A stretch of DNA of 64,000 nucleotides, from NCBI GenBank assembly GCA_020744425.1, contig JAGMUV010000002.1, forward strand, positions 930,001 to 994,000, given 5' to 3'. The notes under the pieces were generated by a model. The model was not told the origin of the DNA. It saw only the letters and a list, made by a program, of their open reading frames with translations, and ran no database searches. How positions within the stretch are numbered: position 1 is the first letter of the stretch; each line of letters opens with the position of its first letter. A program made the position numbers and the translations under genes. Of this stretch, positions 46,908 to 56,861 are shown one piece after another. The DNA is from Dactylonectria macrodidyma (taxonomy: Eukaryota; Ascomycota; Sordariomycetes; Hypocreales; Nectriaceae).

Positions 46908-47842
46908 TTATTTGGAAGCCTGGGCCAGGCCGTCGAGGATGTTACCCCCGATGGACCAGACCATGTACGTCGGGAAGATGATCCACGGGCAGCTAGAGGA
47001 GAGACTTGTGAGACTGGAACTACTTTGGCGGTTGTAATGGGCGGTGAGGAGCTTACTTGGGAAGGATCCAGAGGGTGATGAGGTCGAAGGCTGAATTGTG
47101 ACCGACATTATCGAAGCCGGTGTAGTACTCGTGCGCGTCTGGGTGCGATTGTTAGAGGTCACAGCCAGGGATCAAGGAAAGATGCTACAAAGACGGGGTC
47201 CACAATGGGCACATAGCACATACTATAGAGCACCGTCTTGCTTAATGTCATGACGGCGGCGCTGAAGCCGACGAGCACGGCGAGGCCTCCGGGCCGGCCG
47301 GCGAGAGAACGGCGGTCACCGGCGGCGGGGACGTCGGCGCGCGACCAAAAGATCCACATGTAGACGAGGTACATGACGGTCTCGACGACATTCAAAGCGC
47401 TCTGGGCGCCGGAGAAGCCGTTGTTGGCGGCATAGGCGCGGGGGCTGTAGACGTGGTCGATCTGGGCGTACAAGGCGTAGGGCACCCAGATGGGCCAGTG
47501 CCAGTCGCCGCCGGCAAAGGTGCGCGGGCGGCCGAGCATGTAGCCCGTGTCCCAGGCGACGAGGGGGAGGGAGACGGCGAGCCAGAGGAGCGTTAGGCGC
47601 GATGGAGTATGAGACCAGTCCCTGGGAGCAGAAGCAGAAGCGGAAGAAGGACGTCCTGCGCGCTTCTTAATCGCCGTGGACGGCTGCTGCTTGCTCGAAG
47701 CGGTGCGGCGGCGCGTCGACGGAGTCGTGGGCGGCTGCGTTAGTAGCGCTGACGACTCGGCCGCCGACGGCGAATCCGGAGGCGGAGGCGTCGACTCGGG
47801 CACGGCGCTCGCGGCGCGGGAGGTTGCGCGTGTGCTGACCAT
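46908..47842 (-). CDS. Multi-pass membrane protein, possibly EXPERA-like
   Basis: Protein of about 260-265 aa starting at the ATG at 47842. The first 70 residues are Ser/Thr/Pro-rich and basic (IKKRAGRPSSASASAPRDW), likely cytosolic and disordered. Four to five hydrophobic helices follow: LTLLWLAVSLPLVAWDTGYML, YALYAQIDHVYSP, ALNVVETVMYLVYMWIFW, LVGFSAAVMTLSKTVLY and, in the last exons, YYTGFDNVGHNSAFDLITLWILP and WIIFPTYMVWSIGGNIL. The order and the GFDNVGHN segment recall EXPERA-domain proteins (sterol isomerase and sigma-2 receptor group), but I hold this lightly. The last intron (AA/GTAAGC to CTCTAG/C, about 47077-47009) is clear. The first, near 47200-47125, has a good branch point (CTCTAAC), but its borders do not give a unique frame. 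Confidence 0.7.
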
Positions 47843-48636
47843 GATTATTATCGACCCTTGGATGATATGATCCGCGAATTTGTGTTGGCGATGGGAGGAG
47901 AGATGGGGGAGTTGAAAGTAAACAAAGAGAGACCCTACCTTCGGTAGGCTACAAGGTTGTCGCAGGGAAGAGAGGGGGAGACAAGACCCCGCGGCAATTG
48001 GGGTAGGGCTGGCTAGAACCGCAAACACAAATGCCGAATACGATCAGGCCATTCGTTGGTTACAGACGTCCCTCACCTATGAACCATGCATTTCCCTTTT
48101 CACTGGGATGTCCCGTCTATCGAGTTAGGCTATCCCTTTGCGCTGGATACGCGCGAATGTCGAACCTATTAGTGGCCGCTGCCGCTGTAAACCAGAGCAG
48201 CTAAAAGCGTCATCCCGCCTAAAAGTTGCCTATTTAAGCCCCTAGGCTTTCAGTGGTGCACGGCAAGTCTTGCATCCGCCGGTGGAACTGAGCGAGCGAC
48301 GGGCAATTAATCCTTCCATTACCATCCGCTAAAATTATCCCGAGTGCGCTAATACGGAGTTGGTAGGCTGTGACCTTTCCCCCGCATTCTGTAGTCAGGG
48401 GGAGGAGAGGGCATCATTCGTCCTGTGACCACCTGTCCTCATGAAAGTGTTGAAGTGGTTCTAGCTGGGACGTTTGACGTTAGGGGATGTTGGGTTTGCT
48501 GCGGTTCATTGATGGGATTTAATATGTAGTTGGACTTGATAATGCATATGTGCTAGTTCTGACATGGTGTTCTACAGCCATCTACTCACCATTATCCTCA
48601 ACTAGAAGAGTCCCTTAAATTACCTAGTCAACTGAA
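47843..48636. other. Intergenic
   Basis: Upstream region of the membrane-protein gene and 3' flank of the DUF924 gene (same strand). Partly AT-rich; no gene is seen. Confidence 0.6.
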
Positions 48637-49788
48637 TCATCCCGTAAACGTCTCCCCTCCGTTCTCTAAATACTCCGTCTCTTCCACCGTCGGCTCCCGA
48701 CCCAATGGCTTATTGCGGTGCGGGTACCTCCCAAACTGCGCAATAATGTCCTTGTGCTTCTTCTCAAACAACATGCCGTTCTCCGCCACGCCCTTTGCCG
48801 CCTCCGCGTTGCCCTGAACCACTTCCCGTGCTCTCATCTCGTACTCACTAGCATCTGGAGCGCCCGATCCCAAGGAGAGGTGCTCAACGTCCTTGGCGAG
48901 CAGCCCAAACTCGACGATGGCCTTTTCATGCAGGGCAATCGACTCCGAGTGCATCAGCGGCATGTAGAACCAGTTGCGGTACGCGAAGCGCCACCGGATC
49001 TCCGGCTCCTGGTCGGGGATGCCCTGCTCGATGGCCGCCAGGGTGATACCCTGCGCGATGGGGTCGAAGAATCCGTATACTGGCTTGGACTTGGCGCCGC
49101 GGTAGCTGTTGCGCGAGATCTGGTCCAGGAGGAGGATGATGCTCAGCCAGTCGAGCGGCCCGCGGGGTTGAACGACGCTCAAGATGTCTTCTCCCGTGGT
49201 AGCGCCTGAGTCGCGAATTGCTTCTAGGGCAGGGCCGAAGCGTTGCCTAAAGATGTCGGTGTGAGCAATCCCGGCTCACCTTTCACCTTTCACCTTTGAG
49301 TCATAACCACCGGAATGTACTTACACGCAGATATCATCAAGCTCCTTCCCGCCCATATACCACCGCATGGCATGATTCTTTTGGGGCAAGATGTAGTCAT
49401 CATCCGTCTCAAAAGGCTCATACCAAAAATCCCGAATATCTTGAAAGAGGGCTGGTGTGAGGTGCTGCTCAAGAACACTGATGTTCTTCCCCTGCGGTTG
49501 AGAAGCCCAGTTGTCGAAGCCAGGCGCTGCTTCTGAACTAAAGGACGCGAACCTTGGCGGGTGTGACTTTGACGCCGACGACATTTGGTGAGAGGGCCAC
49601 GATGATATAGGTGTTGAACCGGCCGCAGTCGTTAGTTGCGAGACGGCGCCTCTGCTATCTGACTCCCCATTCAGCGCTGGGATCCACGACAAGACGAGGA
49701 GGATGGTGAACCAACATGCGGAGTATCGTGTTGTGCCGCTGAGAAGGCTCGCGCCCTTCATTAAGGTCCTCATGGCCGGCGATCTCAT
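48637..49788 (-). CDS. DUF924 family protein with N-terminal hydrophobic leader
   Basis: Protein of 357 aa in two exons (49788-49325, 49246-48637). The DUF924 domain is recognised by IRDFWYEPFE near its start, LLLDQISRNSYRG, YRNWFYMPLMHSES, ALHEKAIVEF, HKDIIAQFGRYPHRNKPLGR and the terminal EETEYLENGGETFTG. The family is shared by bacteria and fungi, has a tetratricopeptide-like helical fold, and its function is unknown. Here the domain is preceded by about 110 residues with a hydrophobic stretch (ACWFTILLVLSWIPALNG, about residues 24-41) that could be a signal peptide, membrane anchor or organelle leader; most bacterial members lack it. The ATG at 49788 is used; ATGs at 49773 and 49761 are alternatives. 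The intron contains AAGGTGA in tandem. Confidence 0.85.
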
Positions 49789-50600
49789 TTGAATGTCAAT
49801 TGACTGATGTATGACAAATGCATCTTCCCTTGAAGATGTTGCTCATGACATCGATGGAGGACACTTTACCAGTTTTAGCACGAGCTAACATCTCGGCAAA
49901 GGCATGTTTCCGAGATCCGATCCGTCATATCTTAGCCCCACCAGCCATCGTTGCATTGAGCAATTGATTGTGAGTGTCTCTTTACTTGAAATATGACACA
50001 GATTCATGAGTTGCCAGAATATCATTCTATTTATTTCACTGTCTTCTATTTACAAATCCCTGACTGAGGATGTGACGTTATGGGGATGGGGATGGAACTG
50101 GGAGCTTGAGACTCAACAAAGGTCTTCTGTAGAATGGAGGACTGGGACGAGTTGAGAAATGGTGTTCACAGCTCGGTTGGAGCTATTTTCTACTCCTTGG
50201 CCGTTGCTAATTGTAGGCGGGCTCACTATTCATCTTGCACGCATGTCCGACTTTCATATTACCTGCTGCGTACGAGTTAAATACGAATCACCTCTGACGG
50301 GACAGCGGAAGTAGAGGGTTTACTGATTAAATCTGATGAGTGCATCACTAATAGGCCACTTCCACTACGGACAAGATGCTATTGGTAGATTTGACCTCAG
50401 TCCTCACTATCTAGAAATTCATCCCGGGCTTGGCTTTGCGGTCCTTGCTTGAGATCTTGTCTTAGCTTCTCAGCGGACTGTATTGCCACGCGGATTGCTG
50501 GTCTGTGTTCTCGCCGCGGTGCGCTTGGCTATGTGGGACCGGCCTGTCAACCGTCGATGAACTACTCACTCACGATTTTTTTTTTTGAGACCTAGATATA

Positions 50601-50660
50601 CTGGAAAGGCCCGTCTCTCTAACCCTGTCTGGGCATCGTTAGAGAGACGGGGCTTTCCAG
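50601..50660. repeat. Near-perfect 23 bp inverted repeat (stem-loop)
   Basis: Arms at 50601-50623 (CTGGAAAGGCCCGTCTCTCT then AAC) and 50638-50660 are reverse complements at 22 of 23 positions, separated by a 14-base loop. No reading frame explains it. It could be a remnant of a small transposon, a transcribed hairpin, or a terminator-like structure. Confidence 0.9.
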
Positions 50661-50908
50661 TGGCTGGAGATTTTGGGACAGGAGGCTCCCTTTGTCTGAG
50701 GGTTGTGATTGCGGAGGGCCCTTTGGATCTTTGTCATCTATGCTGGGTGGCGTTTTCTTCCAGTCAGGTCAGTGTCGGCTCCGCAACAATCACCCTGGTG
50801 GTTAGAGCCCTGGTCGGGAAAGCCCAAGCTTGGGTGATTAGGGCCGTCTCTGTTTTTTCTTGCTTTTAAGATGGAGTGATCCACGATACGGGTGGCACAC
50901 AGTTCGAT

Positions 50909-50949
50909 CCTGGTCAGATAGAACCTGGTCAGATAGAACCTGGTCAGAT
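50909..50949. repeat. 15 bp tandem repeat, 2.7 copies
   Basis: The unit CCTGGTCAGATAGAA occurs twice perfectly, followed by 11 bases of a third copy. The first copy overlaps a B-box-like AGTTCGATCC. Confidence 0.9.
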
Positions 50950-52268
50950 CCCGTTATCCCCGTGCTCTTGCTGGGCCGCAAGTCGGGGGAGGAATGTTGC
51001 ATGTAAAGGGGGCTAGGTATTTGCTGTTGTGCGACTGGACAGGCATCTCCGCAACTCTATACGCACGCATGCTCGACACATCCATCTCAAAGTCCCCAGG
51101 AGATTCCCGTCTTACACGGCGTTTATGCCCCTGAAAGAATATACTTTTTTCCTCACCGGGGATCACCTCCCTACCATGTATCCGATGACGCCGGTTCAAT
51201 GAGGCCAGATCCAACTGCGGTGCGCATCCATTCTGCGGAGATGGCCATGTCCACAACGACTGACTCGCCGACCTCCTGCGGTTCAAGATATCGGCCCACC
51301 CGTACTTACAAAGGAGGCAGCGTCTACGGATTAGAGGCTGGCTGAGAGGAGTGCTGTTTATTCATACTTCGTAATAGTAGGTCATTGAGACTGGTGTCTT
51401 TTTAGGGCACAATCGGTTCTCATGCTCGCTGATCATGTCCCAAAACATGCCCTGCTGTTAACCCAGAAGACGACCAAATCGCGATAGCTCCGGGTATCCT
51501 CCGATGACTTCGGCGGCCCTTTTGCCAATTTCTACTCGATAGCCACGTTTTTCTTCCCCTTCCCCATAAGGCTCGGTAGGCGTCGTCTCAGCGTCGTGAT
51601 TCGTCGTGCTAGACCAGTCTCAGACGGCCAAGCGTACGCCCCTCTCGGCCCGGCGGATGCCAGATCGCCTCGCCTCTCGTCCGGAAATATGCGAAGCATG
51701 CTTGAGACTGCGAATATCCGGGTATGATGTTCAACGACATTCGAAGCAATAGAAACAATGAGTGTAACTTTGCCCTCGGACGCACGCAACTGAACTAAAT
51801 GAAGCCAAGACAAGCGTGATCCATCAACTTGTTTGCTAAATGAACGACTCGTCCGCAACTTCGATATGGTAGTCGTAAGTAACACGGGTCCGAAGGTCCT
51901 AGCGATCGTCGGGCGGCCCGCTATGTTGCGGATCCGAACACTGGCGTCCATGATCCTGGAGCAAACCCAACAGCCCCCCCTGCAACGGGTTTTGGGCCTT
52001 GCAGACAATGGAATGGACTAATCGCGTACGAAGTAGGAGCGCCATGTATTATTGCTTGTAGCAAGTACAGTATGGCCGGCATCGACGTTGGGCTGGTTTG
52101 GTGGCTTTAGCGTCCGTGTTTCTGAATATGTAGTCTGCGGCCCCCTGCCTTGGAGAGTCTTGGATGATGCTGTGTTAGTCTCTTCTGCTGAACCAACTTC
52201 CTCGACAACCTCTTTGTCCATTCCGCTCTCTTTGAGGTCCGCAGAGCCTCACATCCAGTCCCGTCACC

Positions 52269-53523
52269 ATGGTCGGCCTCTTGATCCCCGCCCACTATGT
52301 GGCCGTGAAGCCAGACCCGAACGATATGAACATTGCGAGCATCGCCTGGGGTGTCTCCATGGGCGTCTGCATCTTCACCGCCGCCAAGGGAGCGAGGCAG
52401 ACCATCAACTCTTGGAAGCGAGGCCGGAAGATGAACCCGTACGTCATCTTGCTGTGGATGGAGTGGGCAAGCAGTACTATCATGAGTACCCTCGTGTGGT
52501 GCTACCTGCGTGGATACATCGAGCCTGGATTTATTTTCTTTTTCATGATCGGTACGTTTAAGCCTTTCAGCTCCAATTACCGTGCCGTGGCAATGACTTA
52601 CTCGTTTCTGCAGTGTTGCTTTGGTCGATCCAGATCCAAGCCCTCATACAAGTCATCATCAATCGAATCGCCATTCTCATGGTTAACCGACAAAACGCCA
52701 AGAAGCTCAAGATCATCGCCTTCTTGATCATGCTGGCCATCAACATCAGTGTCTTTTGCGTCTGGGTCCCCGCCCGCTTGCAGATCACCAAGACGTGGAT
52801 ATCAGTCAACAACATCTGGGATCGAATCGAAAAGGTCATCTTCCTTGTCGTCGACGCCGGCCTCAACCTCTATTTCATCTACCTAGTACGAACCCGCCTG
52901 ATCGCCAACGGACTGACCAAGTACGGGCGCTTGTTCCGATTCAACCTGAGCATGATTGGCTTGTCGATGACTATGGATGTAAGATTTTGCGACTACGAGA
53001 GTGAGAGAACCCGCATTAACCGCCTCTAGATCCTTCTGATTGCGATGATGTCTCTTCCCAACGACATTGTGTTAGTCTTGTCCCCGCCGTCCAGATAGCG
53101 CATTCGGCTAACACTGCCAATAGCTACCTCCAATTCCACCCCCTCGCGTACCTCGTTAAACTACACATTGAGATGAACATGGCCGAGCTCATCACCAAAG
53201 TCGTCAAGGCCAGCAACCCCTCCGGCTATCCCGACTACTCCGGCTCCCGTTCCCAGCCTACTCAGGGCAAGAGCTCAAGAGGCGGACACACCAACAACAG
53301 CAAGCACATGCGATCTTTGTTCCCCGATGGACACTCCACGTCCGTACAGGCTGGCGGCGACATCGAGCTGCCGGGCCGAAACCTGGGTGGAATTCAGAAG
53401 ACGACCACAACTCAGATCGTGGTGAAGTCGCCGCCGTCGGGATACGACGAGCAGGACTTGGCTAGCGAGTCTAGTTCGACTCGTGAATTGAAGAGAGAGC
53501 ATTTTCCCTCTGAGCAACCGTAA
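52269..53523 (+). CDS. Seven-transmembrane protein of unknown function
   Basis: Protein of 362 aa in four exons (52269-52551, 52614-52978, 53030-53070, 53124-53523), frame closed exactly; exon 3 is only 41 bp. Seven hydrophobic segments are visible: around MNIASIAWGVSMGVCIF, NPYVILLWMEWASSTIM, IEPGFIFFFMIVLLW, LKIIAFLIMLAINISVF, VIFLVVDAGLNLYFIY, SMIGLSMTMDILLIAMM and YLQFHPLAYLVKL. A hydrophilic C-terminal tail of about 120 residues follows, Ser/Gly-rich with Lys/Arg patches and possible phosphorylation sites. The layout resembles a fungal GPCR-like receptor, but there is no CFEM domain and I do not recognise a named class. Similar uncharacterised proteins with ISVFCVWVPARLQI-like segments are known to me from other Pezizomycotina. 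Confidence 0.85.
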
Positions 53524-55048
53524 TGGGATTATAGACGCCAGAAAAGGGGATGTTTTGTGACACGATTATAACTGGAACATATAACGGAGATGGGAGCTAT
53601 CATCAACAGCATACAGAGCGGCCTTGTTTGCTCACCACTAGACTCTTCGGCAACGACCTCCAGAACGATACCCAGTGAGATTTTATTAGATAGGGTTTAT
53701 AACACTACTAGACATAATTAATGCTGTTCATGCGAAAGCGTCTAGAAATGGGTATACCTGCCTTTCGTGAATGGTCTCGATTGCCTACCCCTGATGGTTT
53801 GGACGCATGTGTGGCTCGGTTCATTTCGGCTGCTGATCCGGTCAGGCGGAAGCCTCCCAGGTGTGCAGGAATTGCACAGACTTGAGTGACGTTTGAAACT
53901 TCTTTGAATGACTCGACATCAAGCACAACCTGAAATACGTGTGGATAGTTGAGATAGAACCGCAGGAATCCCCACAGGACTGGAGATCTGGGGTGCATAC
54001 ATTTTGCAGCTGAAAAAGCAATGAGACCCAGGTCCAAGGACCCATATCCGGGTATTTTACCACGTGGATGCTGAAAAAGCAACTACGCGGAGCTAGAAAA
54101 CGGAGCCGTGAATGTCGACCCTTGCGGAGATGGGAATAATGGACTGAGCTTATTTGCCTTTTGTGCCCTCATATTCTCCAGGACGGTAGATACTTTGAAT
54201 ACGCATTCAAGAGTAAAGGCGCACGTCTCTCATCTTATTTGACACTGCTACACTGTAATTCCCTGCTTCGGGAAGTACGGCCTTGTCTTTTGAGTGAGCT
54301 ATGGTTCTCTTATACGTTGCTCTACAAGTTCAGACATAACTGGCCGAGGATCCTGCCTCCAGAGACCTGGGTACTTCAACTCTGTTAGCATTGAGCATCT
54401 GCCGGGCGTCGAAAGGCAAGTTGCTAGCTAGTGACGAAAAAAACTGAATCATTCTGATTAGCGCTCGGCAGTGTTCGAGTGAACGAGGTGTCGGAGCGAA
54501 GAGACATTGAGAAGAAATGATGATCTACATCAATTCTTATACAACACGAGTGTGCAAGATCCTCTATTGCTGATAAGAGAGGCAGCCAGCTCTTTCGTCA
54601 TCACCTACGTGCTGATAGATCGTCCACGGAACAAGACGCTATTCTCGGAGCCGCAATACCCAACACTTCCAGGGACAGGGGTGACAAAATCGTGAGTTAG
54701 TACCGATGAGCCAGCACTGAGACTACGAGCTACTACAGACTACCTCTAACGGATCATGGACTTGCCGAAAAGCCTGCAACCGACCTTAGTGAGACTGTCG
54801 CGAGGCGGCGGATGAGGCCATCCATGTGTGTCACGGGTCATTCAGAGAATTGCCCATGACAGTGACCACAATGAGACAACATGGGCCCGATATTATGAGA
54901 TCGCTAAGTGCATTGATCTCTACAGCGGATCTTTTGTGCTATTCCAGTCTCTAGATGCTAGCTTTTAATGCCAACAACTTTCCATGAACACCATCTCTGA
55001 ACCGAAACCCTGGAATAAGAATCATGATAGCCAGTGTCTCACTCAAAT
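53524..55048. other. Convergent intergenic region, 1.5 kb
   Basis: No gene with family features. The 3' flanks of the 7TM gene and the carboxypeptidase-like gene lie here; the sequence is otherwise featureless. Confidence 0.55.
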
Positions 55049-56861
55049 CTACTGAGGCCCGTAATAATTGCGCATTCTCCCTGAACTTGACCGATGCTCC
55101 CGGCCAGGTGAATAGCCTTCAATGTGCCATTTGAAACATTTGGTCAATGTATTTGGTGCTGCTTCATGTTAGATTCGACGTTTATCAAACCGAATTGCAA
55201 GGGGTGGGGCGCTTACTCCACTTGGCAACATGGTGGCCAGCCGATTTGACGGTGATGAAGGTGATGTTTCCGGCTGTCTTGACCGTGGCAGCATCATCCT
55301 TCCAAACCCAGCCTTCCTTGTTAGTGCTGCCGATCTTCTCTCGCTCCTCCGTACCGAATTGCAAGGTCTCGGCCTTTTTGAACTTTTCCTGGCCAGGATG
55401 CTTGATTGCTTCGGCAACTCGAAGGACACCGATGGAATTGGTGTTGAAGTCTAGTAGGGGTTAGTGTTGCCCCGACGAAAAGGGATGCGGGTTGTTGCTT
55501 ACCAGTGCCACCAACCACGAACATGGTTGGAATACCAGCCGAAAGAACGAGGTCAAGATCGGGCAGGGAAGATCGGATTGCTAAAGAATTGTTGGTCTCA
55601 ATGTGTTTGGCTGAAGAATGGAAGCCGAGTTTAACATACCATCACCGCTCTGCCAAAACTTCTTCTCCAGGCCGACGTTGTAAGGCTCGTACTTAAGAGG
55701 ACCGAGGTTGATCCTGCCACCAGTGAGGCCAATTATCTTTTGCGTCTTTTCGGAGCTAATCCATTTAGTTTTTGAGGTCGCCTCACTGAGTCTCTCCAGC
55801 TCAATAGGGTCGTCCTTCTGGCGAATGCGTCTGATGTTGTCCAAGCTGGCGTGACGTTCCAACTCTGGCCCCTTGCCGAAAGCCCGACCATGGGTGAGGG
55901 TATGCCAGAGGGCCTTTTGCTCAGCAATCTCTTTGGTACAGTTCATGCTGCGGTTTAAGCCACATTCCGTAAAGCGGTCCTCGTACTTGGTGGTGAACTC
56001 CTTGAGGAGGATATCGCGGTCCTGTGCGCTGATGAGTTTGCGCCACTTGTTTTCGTGGGAGTAGTCAATGGCAGCCTTGTGCTGGATGGTGAGATCGAGG
56101 CGAGGGCTATCGAATCCTAGGAGTCGCAGGGGTACGGGGACCCAAGTGCCGTTATAGCCTTTCTGCGCAGCCACATGATTCTTTCTGAGTATCTCGGCGG
56201 CGAAAGCGGCCGCGAGGTGAGCGTTGTAGTCGGCGCCCCAGATCATCAAGGGCCCCTTGTGGAACTTCCAAAACTTCATGTAGAACCTCTGGAGAAACTG
56301 AGACAGGTACTTGACTGCCTCTTCGGTTGTTTTGACCTCAGGTCCGGTACTGTAACCCGTTCCGAAGAGCGCGTCCACGTACAGAACACGAGCAGCATCG
56401 TGGAGGTAGTGGTCCTCATTGTCAATGGGCCATTCAGTCTTGGGCCTTACGACGCAAGGGCCAGTGCCATCAAGGAGAGACTGGGATCCGGGAAGGCCAG
56501 GACCGCCTCCGAGGTGCAGGACAAGGGGCTCATATCCAAGAGAGTCTCGCTGCTCAAATAACCAGAACCACATCTTGGAGTTTTCGTCTGCGAAAGTTTT
56601 AGCGATGAGACTTGATCAGGAACTCTCGGACACAAACGTACACTTCTTTCCAACCTTGATGAAGCCTGTGAAGTTGGGCACCTCCTTTCGCTTCTCGCAA
56701 GCCGCTGTGTTGTTCATGTACTGGGCAAATTTGCCGTCGACAAACGCCGGCTTCCCTCTATTAGGGCGGGGACTCTTATGCTCCGGGTTGCCACAATCAT
56801 TGCAGGCAAGGACAGGGGCGATGCCACTCAGGATGAGGGCCACGAAGGTTGAGCAACGCAT
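55049..56861 (-). CDS. Serine-carboxypeptidase-like (S10) protein lacking the catalytic serine
   Basis: Secreted protein of 529 aa in five exons (56861-56642, 56587-55640, 55580-55503, 55450-55217, 55158-55049), closing exactly. It has a signal peptide (MRCSTFVALILSGIAPVLAC) and a short Cys-containing N-terminus. The S10 fold is recognised by MWFWLFEQRD, PLVLHLGGGPGLPGSQSLL (in place of the usual WLNGGPGCSS), GPCVVRP and VLYVDALFGTGYSTG. At the nucleophile elbow, where active enzymes read GESYGGHY, this protein has GADYNAHL: the serine is aspartate and both glycines are lost. The later Asp (VVGGTDFNTNS) and His (VKSAGHHVAKW) positions are kept. Several NxT/S sites (NNT, NGT, NRS, NCT, NIT) fit secretion. 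It is probably not a peptidase; a binding or acyltransferase-like role is speculation. Confidence 0.85.

Larger units (their letters stand above)
49789..52268. other. Intergenic, 2.5 kb with hairpin and repeats
   Basis: No supported gene. It contains a strong inverted repeat and a 15 bp tandem repeat, both listed separately, and a 12-base T run at about 50577-50586 just before the hairpin. The right end is the promoter of the seven-transmembrane protein gene. Confidence 0.5.
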
